A stretch of DNA of 64,000 nt. Origin: Congeria kusceri (taxonomy: Eukaryota; Mollusca; Bivalvia; Myida; Dreissenidae). Position numbers and translations under genes: made by a program. The notes under the pieces are model-generated. The model was not told the DNA's origin. It saw nothing but the letters and a program-made list of their open reading frames with translations, and did not search any database. The stretch's first letter is position 1. Every line of letters begins with the position of its first letter. Shown here piece after piece: positions 12,616 to 25,750 of the stretch. The stretch covers positions 10,382,215 to 10,446,214 of the forward strand of contig CM051029.1 in NCBI GenBank assembly GCA_027627225.1. Direction: 5' to 3'.

Positions 12616-13549
12616 TGCTGCACCATGTATACAGTAAATTTAATTATGATATGCGTCAAACTCAACAGGCATTATTTTGCTAAGAAGATACGTCATGTTA
12701 CAGTGAATAATCTAAGCTTGGATGCAATAATCTATGACATGTTGTTTTAATTATGATACGAATACGCTTGTTAATGAAAGAAACTTGAAAATAACAAAAT
12801 ATGGAGGAGATATACGTGTGTAGATACGATGGCTTATGAATGGAGTTTTTATGTTTTTACTATAGCTCATTAACAATATGTTTATTTACTTAAAAATCGC
12901 AAACTTCGCAACCTAACCTACGGCTTTCCTGAACCTACAACAATTTTTGTCAGTTTATTTTCGCTAATATCAGATTAAAATGTTTGACCATTCGTCAAGT
13001 CTGGAAAAGGACAACCCGAACAAAATGATCGCTATGTCTCTGGTGGAGGCACAAACATACTGGTTTTAATAAAATATAGGCGTTTTGTGTGCAACATGTA
13101 TGATAACTTCTATCGCTGTAAAGTACCAATATTCGATATATTGTTTTGCACTTAGTGTACACGATATAATTTTCTATGTTCGTTATATAATAAAATTATT
13201 AATTAAATGGAAATATGAAAGATATTTCACTTGAGATACCAATAAACTACAAGATTGGAGTGTTAACTCAAGAAAGCAATTATTAAAAGATAAATGTATA
13301 CTTTAGTTATGCTGCAAATATGAAATGCAGATATTTAATCAAATTTCATGATGAACAACAGTACGTACATTAAAAATTCTAGAACTACGAGTACAAAACA
13401 TACAAGACATTATATAAATCTTTGCAGTCTTTTACAACGATTCATGTACATCAAAAACTGGAAGCATATTTGGTTATAATAAATGAACAGGTGATTGTCT
13501 TTATTTATATCGTCGCAAGAAACAAATAAATGTATCAATTCAACATAGT
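12616..13549. other. Intergenic AT-rich stretch
   Basis: Nothing recognisable on either strand. Confidence 0.5.
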
Positions 13550-14501
13550 TTAAGGTGTAAACAAAATTAAATAAACAACCAACAATCCCATCGTATGCTG
13601 TGTACTTCCGGTTTCTAATTTCGTCGACGATTTTCTGATTAATTTTAATATTTATTTAACAACTTAGTTATCTTTTATTTTGGAAACATAAAACAACGCA
13701 TTGCAAGCAATCGAACTTATAGCCAGAACATTAAAATGAAATGCTATCCAAACCACAATTTTTAGAAACAAGTTGTCCATTTTGTTGTTAAATTGAGCTC
13801 TTTAAGAAGGGCATGAGTACTGTCAACAGAATAACAACATGTGTGTTTCTCAAATGTAAATTACGTTACAGAAAAATAAAAATAAAAACGTTGAAATGTT
13901 TAACTTATCAGTTAGAGAACTAAACGATTGCTTTCTATATTAACAACAAATGTTGACAAATTGATCCAGGCTTGTTCTAAACTTTACAATGTGTCGAATG
14001 TACATGTCGTAAAATTTATTTGTATAGTAATGTTTAGAGCTATCATAATTCAATGTTAACATATTTCTTGAAAATAAAAGTAGTGTAGGTGTTTTGCCAG
14101 CGTTGTGCCCTTCTTCAGGTTGAAATAATGTGTAAGCTAAAGTCTACATAATTGGGTAAATCAGACTAAATACATGTATATTGTGTCAATAGTTGTCGTT
14201 CTTAACACGTAATTACTTATGTTCCAAATTTGCCAAGACAGAACCACATCCATGTGTTTCGCATATTATATAGAGTCGGTGCTGCAACACTATTTATTAA
14301 AAAATTATACGTATGCGTTTTATTTAATCCACCGACCGAATAATAAAAGCAGTGGAAAGCAAATCTAATCGAATACGTTTGCAGCTATTATAGATATAAA
14401 CGTGCATTTTTTTCATGAATGCTGTTGAAAGTATCAACTTGTATATGAAACTGTGTTAACTTTGTTACGCAATCTGGGTGTAGATTCTATTATTTGGCGC
14501 T

Positions 14502-14651
14502 ATGAAACGCAATGGAATTCCAGATGAGTTGGAGTTGATTATACTTGTTGGAATCTCAATCGGAATTTTGTTTTTTCTGATCATGTATATTTATGCTCGG
14601 GAAAGAACTGCACAAAATAAAGGTTCATTCTTAATCTCAGAGCGTACATAA
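14502..14651 (+). CDS. Small single-pass membrane-protein-like open frame
   Basis: ATG to TAA, 49 codons: a short charged N-terminus (MKRNGIPDELE), one strongly hydrophobic segment at about residues 12-31 (LIILVGISIGILFFLIMYIY) and a basic polar tail. The matching part of copy 1 (about 5740-5839) has the same length without stops, and some differences are synonymous around ELELIIL, but it lacks this ATG and its hydrophobic segment is interrupted. This may be an exon or micro-ORF of the repeat, or chance. Confidence 0.3.
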   Translation: MKRNGIPDELELIILVGISIGILFFLIMYIYARERTAQNKGSFLISERT

Positions 14652-16948
14652 ATTATAACTTCTATCGGATTTGAGCAATATAATAATAAACGGTATTGTT
14701 ATATTTCACTAATGTCTTTTATACGCACGCGCAAGTACTTAACTATACTATAATGAACATATATATTTTATGATAAAATACTTCATTAATATTGAATTTT
14801 TTTTCAATCGTTACCCATTAGCAAAGACTGACTATTATACCGACAAATCACGTATACTATTTTCATATACGAGCATGCTACTATAGAACCTATTTTTTAT
14901 GCCGTTAATAATTGAAACTTCATTTGGATTTTTCCAGTTTATTTGTTGTTTTGCGACATATTCATTATTCACGAAGAATCTTAGTTAAACAAATTACTTA
15001 AATTCTTAACAATCCTTAAAGTAAATGTGTTTTGGTAGTAGGTCTATCTAAGAACAACAAATTTTTAAGAAAGTTTTATCTTAAGTTTATCCTTAATAAG
15101 TTGGATTTACTCTTGAAGAGTTAAGGAGAAATTGGCATTCCATAACTGAACAAGACAATATCGTAAGATCTTGAAATACACTCAGCGCCGGTTTTTGTTT
15201 ACATTTTATTTCACCCACTGTCAGTCAGTTGCAGTTTTAACACGGTGACTTTACTAAGGCCTTGAAATCATTCCGTGTTTAGTGCATGCACGCCTAACTT
15301 ATTTGCATACACCGGATACGCACATATGACATTTCAACTGTTCAATATGTGCTTACCTGCTATGTTAACTGCTTAATATGCACTTATTTTTTAGGTTATT
15401 TATATTGGCAAGTTATTTATTTCCTAAAACACCAATGTGAATACAAGTATGCCATTTAAACGAAACACACACAAGGCACATTCATGTGTGTATAAAATTC
15501 GGATACATCAGTATTCGGATATTAAATGTGTATAAACAAGGGTATCAGGAATATCAAAGAAGAAGTGGATAGTCGTCTTGTGGTTAACTTCGAATCAACA
15601 AAAGTTAGTACATGTGTCTGGAATGTGTCCACAATAGTTATTAACTAATTAAATGTTATCTATTAAAATATGTATTTTTTATTTACAGGTTTAATGTTCT
15701 GTTTGCATATATATTAGCTTCATGGATGACTTAACATAGGCTTGGCGAATATTGTTTAATAGTTATATGTATACGCAGTACTGTGCTTTATGTCCATAAA
15801 TAAAAGGCTTCCAGAGACGACCATCTTGAGTCAAAGAAGCAGCTACCGAATGGTACCGATGCTGTCAACATACAAACGATGCCCTGGATGCAAAATTACA
15901 TCTACGAATACAAAAGCCAACCAAGCGAAGAAATAGCCTGTCATCCATTTGTAAACAGGTATAAATTTCCTATAATTCTGACAAGGGTAGTAGCTTATCT
16001 CCAATTGACTAATTGTCTGATTTCAAACCCTTCATTCATAGTGAGCAGCGATTTGTGTCATGTAGCTGCATATTTTTATTTCAGCAGTTATAAATAATTG
16101 TACGGTTTATATTGTATAAGAATTATTAACTACAAGTGATTTACAAATGAGAATGCACTGTAATTATTTTGTATTGAACTTTGTGTTCACTGGAACCTGT
16201 AGTCGAGATCTCATTGTTCTTTTATCTTTGGTATAGCAAGTTTGCTAATAATCAACTTCTGTCTATTGTGCACCATGATGCTATTGTTGCAGTTCTAAAA
16301 TTCACGAGTCAGAATGTGAAGAGGCAGGGATGTAGCGGGAGTCAGAACTACAGATTATATGAAGTCCACGCCACATTTTGTATGTTGATATGCGTTGTAA
16401 AGTGTATGCGTGTGATAGGAAAAGTGTAAGCTTTGTATGTATTATAGATGCTGTGATTTTTTAGTGTTTTATAAATGATTATTATATGTCTGTCTGCTGA
16501 AATATTAGCATATGTGTAAAGAGTTATTTAAATTTGCCACTAGACAAATTATCTGATTATTAATATAATATGCACAGACGATTAATGTGATAACCGTATG
16601 CTTTTCTTTATTTCTGTTATTGCGTATTTTCAGGGTTTAATCCGTTGTGGTTATTAGTGATCCTTAGGCTTAAACCGTTTAGTCATCATATTTGATTTTA
16701 ATGGGATTAGGCTCTAGACTTGAGACTGTAAACTATTATAACGTGTATGCTTATATTATGTTATTAACATAAAGACTATTAAGAAGTGAACTAAAGTTAT
16801 GCGGTTACTACTGATGTAAAGAAATATATACATAAACTGAACTCAATCTCAGAAAACACTATATTACACACAACAATTATTGATGACATTAAGGTATGTT
16901 GCAACAGGCCCCATTCAGCTGAATGATTGTTGCGCTCGTGCCATATCA

Positions 16949-17230
16949 TCGCCTGCTGTATCTAGTGCAATCGCAGAGGTGTAATACTCAGTTTAGTTCG
17001 TATGATAACGTTGCTCTTTACATCAAGTTTATACTGTCAGAACAAGAATTGACCAAAAAAGCTTAAGAGTTTTATGGAAAAGCTCAGATCAAGGAGTTAT
17101 TGATGGTATTGGTAGAACTAAAATTAGAATCAAAGCTCCTGCCTGGGAATAAGGAGGTTATGTTAATCACAAGGAGTTCTATAGCTTCAAAGTCAAGGTT
17201 GCATTATAGTACTGCAATAACGTGTGTTTA
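16949..17230 (+). pseudogene. PIF/Harbinger transposase relic, copy 2
   Basis: Corresponds to the relic at 7999-8280. Readable pieces are SPAVSSAIAEV and then GIGRTKIRIKAP, where copy 1 has GIDGTKIKIKAP. The catalytic IDGT is therefore altered to IGRT, and a stop follows in APAWE*. Clearly inactive. Confidence 0.65.
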
Positions 17231-18127
17231 AGGCAGTAATTCGTTTGCTTATAACTCTTGTTTCATACAGTGCAAAACGACTAAATATAGATGTGTATAT
17301 GATATACATTAATAATTGCAATATCATGTTCTAGCTCTTATATTTCGTCCATTAGGAGCCAGTATGTGCTAGCAGTGTTATTTGCACATAATAGTATGCT
17401 TATATATAAACTAGTATGAATCAAAGCATAATTATGCAAAATCAGATTTTGTTTATTACTTTTTAAAATGCTATTTGATGTTGACAACTTTTTAGTCTGC
17501 TTTAAGATATTTAAAAAAACACCCAGATAAGCATACACATAATTTTGCATTCAAAACTTGTTTTCTATACAGTCCATTTTTTGCCATTACCGTAAAAGGC
17601 ACTAGATGAAGTCAGCAACGATGCAGCCAGTGTACGAAATGGGCAATGTCATATCCTAGTAGAGAGTGGATTTCCGTGTAAAAGATGGATTTTGATACCA
17701 TCCTGAGATCCCCAGCATGGAGCACAATATGTTTTGATCATGTATATATTGGTAACAAGAAAAAAAATACAAGTATTGTAACACGTAGATACAACACTTT
17801 GTAAAACAACATCCTGTAATTTTCTGTTAGTGAGTAGTTTTGTTTAAATTAATAATCTGTTTTACGTTATATAATAGCATTGAACACCCATATATAATCA
17901 GTATGTTTTAAGTAATAAATAAACAAAAAATGAACACTGAACATGTTTAAACCAATAATGAAAAAACAACAAACAAACATAATCTTTTCAAAATTATATT
18001 TTATATTTTTTATATATTTTGTATTTTATTGTTCCCAAACATAATGTCAAAGTATGTTTAAAATACTGATACATGTATCAACATGTTTTACTGTCAATTA
18101 ATTAACGTGAACATGTACTTCGTTTAA

Positions 18128-21100
18128 ATTCAACATTTGGGTTACAAATCGGAGACCTTTGGGCGACATGTGTCGCCCATAGGTTATATTTGATGTCGCC
18201 CAAACGAAATTACCTTCTATCGTTTTTATTAAGTAAAAGTATATCTTTACAAAGCATTACATGAACATTTAATTGATAACAAGGTAAGGAGAGTATAATG
18301 TTTGTCAATATATCGTGTGTTTCAGCAAATTATTCAGGATTTACCCAAAACTTTGTATATTCTGTAAACAACCTTTAGGCACCATTGAGTTTTTCAGGTT
18401 TGTTATTATATTGAATTGATATATCTCAATGAAATCTTTCTTCGTCGTCATTTAACTAAACATCTATCGATATACAGTACACAGTTTAGCTTAAATAATT
18501 GTTTAATAAATGTGTTACATTTGCTAAGTTTCTCAGCCATTTTTCAGCTTAATTGTTGCCGAAAGGTTGAATCATATATCATCAACTATAACTTCTTTCG
18601 TATGTGTTTGTGATGATTTAAAATAGCGCGCAGGTGCCATGGTATCAACGGAGTTTTGTTATATTATTAATGAAAGTATTAAGTATGTGGTATTCATAAT
18701 TATTTTCGAAGTTGATAAGTCTATGCATGACGATTGTTATCGGCACAACTCGGAGTTATGGGGAAGGATAGCCCTGAAACTGAAGTCTTGTTGTTTATTT
18801 TCGTTGAACTTTATTCCGAGGAATGGTCTGAGAGGCGTATACAATATGCGTTTCGTGCATTTGTTACGGAAAATGTTTTTTTACATTTAAAAAAAAAAGA
18901 ATAAAACGAGGTTTCTTCCTGGACGGCCAGCTTTTAGTGTGACGAATATTGATCGAGTCTTATGTTGCAGGAAACTGAGTCTTAAACTTGCCTGGAACTG
19001 TTTAGGGCATGAGAATTATTTGAGATGTTATCACCAAGATTCGATCAATATGCTCATTCAATCATTTAAAATATGTTTCATTAAACATTTACATGCTACT
19101 GTTGTCTCATACTAGAGTTGCCAAATAAACGTCCCCACGCGCAAATGGGTGTGTTGTTTTGTTACAGGAGGTTGAGGCTGATATTAATCGTTAAATCTGT
19201 ACCTACATGTCATTTGTTATAATCAAGCTGATAAGGATTCTGTCTGAACTGTGATGTTAATTAGGTGTGAAAGTAAGATATGAAAGTGTTCCCATATAGT
19301 AACTAAATCTTTGTTATTGTGATCAAGTTAAAGATGTGGTCAGAACTAACTAATCACTGCTATAGTGTAGACAAAGACACATCAGCAATCTTAGTAGAAG
19401 TTCCTAACTGACATGACGCATGCTGTCCATCAAATTCTTATCGATAATCGTATAAGCCATCAGCGCTCAGCATTTGGCAACCCAACCGTTACCATGGACT
19501 GTTTGCCATTTTCCTAGACAAGCTACTTGTCTAGATCCTATAAGTTTATGTAAATATTTTATAAAAACAATTATATTATGTGCTGTGAATGTGTTTTTGT
19601 CTTAAATCAGAATGTTTAAGTAATGTATTAAATAAAAAGTTATACTGAGTACTTCCTTCTAAAATTGTATTGTGTGTTAAATATTAACGTTTTATAGTTA
19701 TATAATTATCAAATTATATAATTATATAATCAAGCTTTAATATATCACTAACAAAAAATTAATAATCGTTAAATGCGGGCAATTGTAAAACCATAGCAAA
19801 CACATTGACTATGTCAAATGTTTATAATAATTATATAGAGGTCTAAATTTGCGCTTAGATCTCAAGTAAATAAACCGAATAAACAGCTTCAAATGGCAAT
19901 CGTACAACTTCTTTGAATTAAAATATGAATTTTATTTTCAATAATGATAGTAATATATTTATTTATAATAGGACTATACATGTCTATCATTTTAAAGTTG
20001 ACAAAATTAGTTGAACGTTAATCTAGGCTAATAATTATAATCTGCAGACTTTTTTTAATGAACATCTGCGAGTCTCGTTAAGTTACTTGCCTATCTTATC
20101 ACTGACACTTTTCTGTGTATTGGGTACACTGTCTGGAACACTGTCTAGCCCCAATTGTTGATAAAATACACTACCACCACCATAAACATTGAATAATAGT
20201 TTGCTATTGTTATGTATTTAATTGAACTGACAATAAATCACTTCGGTTGAAGACTTACATAAAACTGCAATTCGTATATTTATATAATACAAAATGCCTG
20301 TCTTAAGGCCTAGCATAGTTCTTATCAGCTCGTAAAAAATTGTTTCTTTTAAACATGTATAAACTGAAATAATATATACATTTTTTTAAATTAATTATGT
20401 TTATCAATGTAATCAATTTGTTTTGGAATATGAAATAGAATATAGTTTTCGTGCAGTGCCTGACAGTAAAATGAAACTGATCAGTACTTCATTGTAATGT
20501 GCAAGCGTTAAACAATATATTAAAACTAACTTGAAGAGCGGGTAGATTCATTTCATCGATTTTCATGGATCTTCTTTAAAATTCTCCTTTATTCAAATAA
20601 ATGACAGAAATGTTGGATATGTTCATTTGTTCAAATAAGATAAATATACTGTGTACGGTATATTTTATGATTATTATATGCCATTATAATATCAACTACT
20701 ATATTTCTTCGTCATTTGTGATCAATAATATGATATTGGAACCGACAAAACAGTAAAAAAATACACATAAAAAGTTATTTTCCCTGTGTAAAAGCGGCCA
20801 TTGTTTTATCGGATTGTCTAGGTTTTATTTAACGCGGAACCACGTGATCTGTGGGCGGAGTTATCGGCTGCCAGGCGTCATGTCAATTATTACACCCAAC
20901 TTCGGTGTTGAACAAAGTGCGTTCCCTGTTTAGTCCACATCGTCGTCATGAATGTATTAAGCGCGAGTGGTTTTCCCACTCATCTTGCTTATTTTAAGGT
21001 CAATAGAAAGAAATTTGAAATTCACATCAAAGCTAATATTTAGAAAATAGAAGGGGAAGAATTGATTGAAATACACGTGTATCATGCGTATATTTGGTTA

Positions 21101-21432
21101 ACAATTTATTACGAAACTGTGGTTGAAATAACGTGTGGTTAAACCAAGGTGTTGGAGAATGTGATATCATTTTGAGTGTTTTTTTTAAGTCAGAGTTACA
21201 GATATGTTTATACAAAGTTCGAACTTCGAATTGAGTGAATCAGGTAGAGCTAAAACATATATATAAATATCAGATTTTAAATTTCAATCCTATTTAAATG
21301 ATGTCAATATTTTCAAGTACAGAATGGCCCTCTCTAGATAAAAGAGTATCTTCGCATAGACTTATAGTTCAAACTGGTAGATATCTTAAACCAACAGCTA
21401 TACATTACATGTACCACCTCTTTGCTTATTAT
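18128..21432. other. Intergenic stretch with dispersed repeats only
   Basis: No gene supported. It holds an 18-bp perfect palindrome (GGGCGACATGTGTCGCCC, 18162-18179), one member of a dispersed repeat pair at about 19219-19394, and AT-rich filler. The adjacent open frames at 18416-18890 have no motif I recognise. Confidence 0.5.
19219..19394. repeat. Dispersed repeat, member 1 (pair with 25568-25750)
   Basis: Shares CTGATAAGGATTCTGT, TGAACTGTGATGTTA, CATATAGTAACTAAATCT-like and AACTAACTAATCACTGC blocks in the same order and orientation with 25568-25750, with small indels between. Probably two copies of an old non-coding element. Confidence 0.75.
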
Positions 21433-21744
21433 GTCATTGCTGAAGCCGAGCCAGCTAGATCAGTTGGTAGAGCGCTGGACTACAAATGCGAGGATCGCGG
21501 GTTCGATTCCCAACCCGGCCACATAACTTGTGTGGGGATTGATCATGAAATAATTATTACGGCCATTCTCTCCCTACCTGTGATTTAAGAAGGGCAGTTG
21601 ACATAAGTATTTTCTTTGAGTACTGGTAAACCAGCTTACCCAGGAAAAGTGTGAGTAGGTTAACTGACCGCCGTTATATGACTAAAATACTGTTGAATAT
21701 GGCGAAAAATCCAAACAAACAATCAAACAAAAGTCATTGCTGAA
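21433..21744 (+). mobile_element. tRNA-derived SINE, copy B, with 12-bp target-site duplication
   Basis: The element (21445-21732, 288 bp) has a tRNA-like head with A box (GATCAGTTGGTAGAGC) and B box (GGTTCGATTCC), a body sharing ACTGGTAAACCAGCTTACCC, AGTGTGAGTAGGTTAACT and CCGCCGTTATATGACT with copy A, and a CAAA-type tail. Exact direct repeats GTCATTGCTGAA flank it at 21433-21444 and 21733-21744. An open frame running through it (21298-21588) is produced by the tRNA head and is not a gene. Confidence 0.93.
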
Positions 21745-22731
21745 ACATCCTGATATTTGTTTGAAAAATGTTGGTTAATGTAAGTGCGTAACGCACTTCG
21801 GTGTCGATCACCGACGTTGGGTTGATAACAAAGTGCGTTGCTACACAGTCTGTTTTCCACACACTTTTTTGACGTCGACAGCACACTTGACATTGAATAA
21901 ACCGTATGTATGAAGACTATGTCAGAAGCCAATTACTGTGGCTTTTTATACTTTCTAATCTTCAATTCAATATGATACAAAATGGTTGAATTATACTCGT
22001 ACATTGAAAAACACAGAAGTCAGCAAACGAGGATAGCAAATATGGTATTTGAGACATAACTTGTTTTGTTAATGAATACTATTATTATTAGTTGTAAAAT
22101 TGAGCAATGAGAGCTACTCAATTGGAAAGCCGGGTCGTGGAGCCGAAATATTTAAACTGAGTGAAAAATCTGTGTTGCAGAGCTACATCATGATCCCTAA
22201 CTAGATATCATTACAACAATTGAACGGATACCTTTGCTTTTTAAGAGATAGATCTATTTATTGTCAAGCCAAATCTATATTTTGAATTATACCAGGGTGA
22301 GATATGAAATAAATAAGACGTCTCACACGATAATGACGCACATTTGTATAACGTCTAATCTCACCGTTGAACTTCGGCCTTTGCTATATGTTGGATCGCT
22401 TTAACTATATTTCATTTGTATTATAAAATGCCTTTTTATAGAACTTATAGCATTTATAGCATTTATATCACTTAAGATCACTAAAGCAAACCAATAAATA
22501 TTACTATATAAACGTTGTCGAACTAAATATAAGCATAATTCATGACAGAATTTAGTAGATCTACATTACACTGCAAATATTTTATCACAGATAGAAAAAC
22601 AGCGCAACGAAAGTATCTATAAATTTCTCATACTGTCTGTATTGTTGATGTTTCTCAATTGAGAACGGAATTTGCTTTAAAGAATTCAAAAATGAGCCAT
22701 ATAATCAAATATGTTTTCCGACAGTTGTCCT

Positions 22732-23405
22732 GACAGCGTCCCAATATTCCCGACATATTCTTATTTGTATCGATGCGCTTTCGGAACGCTGTCGGGAGCA
22801 ATGCTCGTGAATGTGTGACCACCGCAATTATACTTACACTAAGAAAAAGTGCGCGGAGGAAGAAGATAAACAAATAAACATTTCTATTATTTAAAAAACG
22901 GCGGATTACATTTTTAAATTCAAATAAACAGATTGAGTGCTTGAACCAATTTATGCCCTACAAGACTGTATGACGATTTTTGCGAATGTTTACGAGAAGC
23001 GTCTCATGCAAACGTTGGCGCCATATGGAAATAGTGCTACCCATCATGCACAGCGCGAAATCACACAGGTTAGTTGCGAGAAGCGACACCTGGTGGACAC
23101 AATGCGACATAATGAGATTGGTTCGATACCATCCGACACCGTACCGACTTTGAACCGATACAGCCAAATCTAACCCGACAAAGTCCCGACTATACACATT
23201 CAGCTGAGTCGCACGAATGTTAAGGTAAAAACCTAACTGTCGGGAGTGCTTGGCCGATTACACCGAACATGTCCCGCTAATTTCCGATTCTCAAGACAGC
23301 GTATCGATAGCGTCCTGACTTTCCCGACTGTTTTGCTATATGTATCATAGCACTGTAGGGATACTGTCGGAAATGTCGACAAGGCAATAATCGGGAATGT
23401 GCGAC
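22732..23405. repeat. Pair of about 90-110-bp direct repeats rich in GTCGG/CCGAC
   Basis: Both units (about 22732-22820 and 23295-23405) start GACAGCGT, continue with TTCCCGAC, a spacer containing TGTAT, then CTGTCGG and end GAATGTG(T/C)GAC. The spacer between them is also rich in CCGAC and GTCGG words. It looks like a decayed repeat element, not a gene; the open frames there on both strands are by-products. Confidence 0.5.
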
Positions 23406-24006
23406 TGAGGCTTAAGCTATATTATGTATATTAAGCGCTCGATGAGCAACAGTCTCTAATAATTTTTGTCTCATTTCATTTTTTTTCAGATCTTTGTTAA
23501 GTCTTTGATATAATTTCATTAGCATAATTATGGTAAATTTCTTGTTTGACGTCCTATTTATGCGGAAAATAACGTTGTTGGTAACATTTTACCTCATCAA
23601 GCCTAATTGCATGCAAACTAGTCAAATATTTTTTTTTTTATAACTATGATTAAAAACTAGGTTATTTTTCATTAGTCGGATTGTTAAAATAAATCAACGG
23701 TCTGCGTTTTCGCTGCGTGTAACACTGACGATGTTAATATTTTTCTAGCTCAATATAGTTAATTTTAAAACCGAGAAAAAAAAAACACACATTCAAATGA
23801 AACAATCGATATAATAGAAACAATTGTTGTAACAACGTTTTATCATAAAAAAAGAAATCACGAAAATTAAAGCAAAACAGTATTTTGCACAGCGCAAATG
23901 ATGTTTATGGTTAACGAACAAAAAACGAGCTTACTGTGCGTTTCAAAGTTATGGGTTTTATTAGCTTTAAGTCCATTTAAAAATAATTATATGTTGAAAA
24001 GAGAAT

Positions 24007-24137
24007 AACAGGTTACTGCCTGGTCTTGTGTAATATATCAGGCGAGGCTTAGAATAATATAACAGCGAGGCTTGCCGAGTCGTTAATTTATTCGTGCCGA
24101 ATCTGATATATTACGCAAGACCAGGCAGTAACCTGTT
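24007..24137. mobile_element. Foldback/MITE-like element, 35-bp inverted arms
   Basis: The arm at 24007-24041 (starts AACAGGTTACTGCCTGGTC) is the near-perfect inverse of 24103-24137. The 61-bp centre contains two copies of GCGAGGCTTG-like sequence. Size and structure fit a short non-autonomous DNA element or foldback. No target duplication is obvious. Confidence 0.8.
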
Positions 24138-25237
24138 TTCTATTTATCATGCCACATTTCTCGTACAATATCATCAAACAAGCTGATTTTTATATATTTA
24201 AAAACTTAGAGCGGCGCTGATTTTGCTGAGCCGATTTTTACACATTCACGTACATGTAGTAATGGATTTCTAAAATTTGACTGACTAATACCTTATTATT
24301 AACATTTCGTAATGATAAGTGAAATGTTTTCACTACGAATACACAGATTACACGCATGCTCATTCATAAATTACTGAAAATGCCAACTGAAATGGATTGC
24401 AACGATCAATTTCATCGGAGAACACACAACGCCGAATTGTTTGGAGACGCCATTTTGGAGTTGTGTATTGAAATTGACATTTCTAAGATCGTGTTAATAT
24501 TGACAGTATCTGACTATAGTGTGTTCAATTTTGGGTAATTATGTTTTTGGTTCAACATAAACTGATGCTGTGTAGTGACTTTTAATGCATTTATTAATAA
24601 TGTATTGAAATACATTTGTATGGATGATTTATTGTGTTCCATAGATGACGTCATATCACTACCAATCTGCGGGTTTAGGTGAATATTTAAAAAATAACGT
24701 TTTTGTGATTTATGACGATTAAAAATAATAAACTATATACGTTATTGGTATCAAATTGTTTGTTTTGTTGAATCGGTTTCATTTTTACTGAAACTGTTGA
24801 CTTTATAGTTGATTCCGAATAATATGACGTACCTCCAAACATTGACTGATATAAACGCTAGTGACCTGATATAAAAAAATTTATATCAGACACTTTTGTA
24901 TCAGCATATTTGTATGATAATTAACTTTATCTGGTTTATTGAATTTATGCCCCTATATCTGTTCATACACGTTTTAATAATTCAAATCGGTAAAAAAAAA
25001 TGTTAGCAGGTAATTATCTTATTACATTTGGATGTTTTCTTTTCAAATTTTCCTTTACTCTGCTCTCTCCAGTCTGAAGCAAAATACTCAACGACACTGC
25101 AAACCAATTAAAAATCAAATAAAGAGAACAACACGTTAATATAAATATATCATGAAATAAAATGGGATTTCTTTCCACCACCCACCACTACCCAAAGGGT
25201 TTTGTGCACTACTCATGTATATTGTTAATTATTAAAT

Positions 25238-25415
25238 ATAACTGCTGCTACTGCTACTGTTACTGCTACTGTTACTGCTACTGATACTGCTACTGCTACT
25301 GCTACTGCTACTGGTACTACTACTACTACTACTACTACTTCTACTACTAAAAAAAATAATAATAATAATAATAATATTACTACTACTACTACTACTAATA
25401 ATAATAATAATAATA
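25238..25415. repeat. Compound trinucleotide microsatellite
   Basis: Successive runs of CTG/CTA, TAC and TAA trinucleotides. Homopolymeric Ser/Ile frames across it are artefacts. Confidence 0.95.
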
Positions 25416-25567
25416 ATACACTTCTTAGACATTATTATTGGTATGTTATTATTATCTATCCAGCACCTACTAATCACATAACACATTGACCCCTTACCCT
25501 CATTAGATTGGTATTTTTTAGCACTTGCAAGCTCTATCGTTAGATCTTTACCGACAAATCATTTCTT

Positions 25568-25750
25568 ATAATCCATCTGATAAGGATTCTGTTTGAACTG
25601 TGATGTTACTTATGTGTGTCGGCAAGATATGCAAGTGATTCCCATACAGTAACTAAATCTGGGTAATTATTACAATTATTAGTTACACATGTGGTAAGAA
25701 CTAACTAATCACTGCCATTCAGAAGACAATCAAGACATCAACAATCTAAG
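25568..25750. repeat. Dispersed repeat, member 2 (pair with 19219-19394)
   Basis: See 19219-19394; same order of conserved blocks, direct orientation, with insertions in the middle. Confidence 0.75.

Larger units (their letters stand above)
13550..18127 (+). mobile_element. PIF/Harbinger-related repeat, copy 2
   Basis: Direct, diverged copy of 5195-9125, about 650 bp longer because of scattered insertions. Shared anchors run through its full length (see copy 1), from the ACAACCAA-containing 5' part to the GATACATGTATCAACAT block near 18069. It contains transposase remains at 16949-17230 that are more decayed than in copy 1. End positions are approximate. Confidence 0.7.

Noticed and set aside
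18416..18890. Two adjacent plus-strand frames of 65 and 83 codons
   Set aside because: AT-biased composition, no motif, no splice context.
21298..21588. 96-codon frame ending in SVGRALDYKCEDRGFDSQPGH
   Set aside because: It is the translation of the tRNA-like head of the SINE, a known source of false genes.
22937..23197. Overlapping frames of 78 and 79 codons on both strands
   Set aside because: They fall in the CCGAC/GTCGG-rich repeat area and resemble no protein.
25232..25486. 84-codon Ser/Ile-rich minus-strand frame
   Set aside because: Microsatellite artefact.
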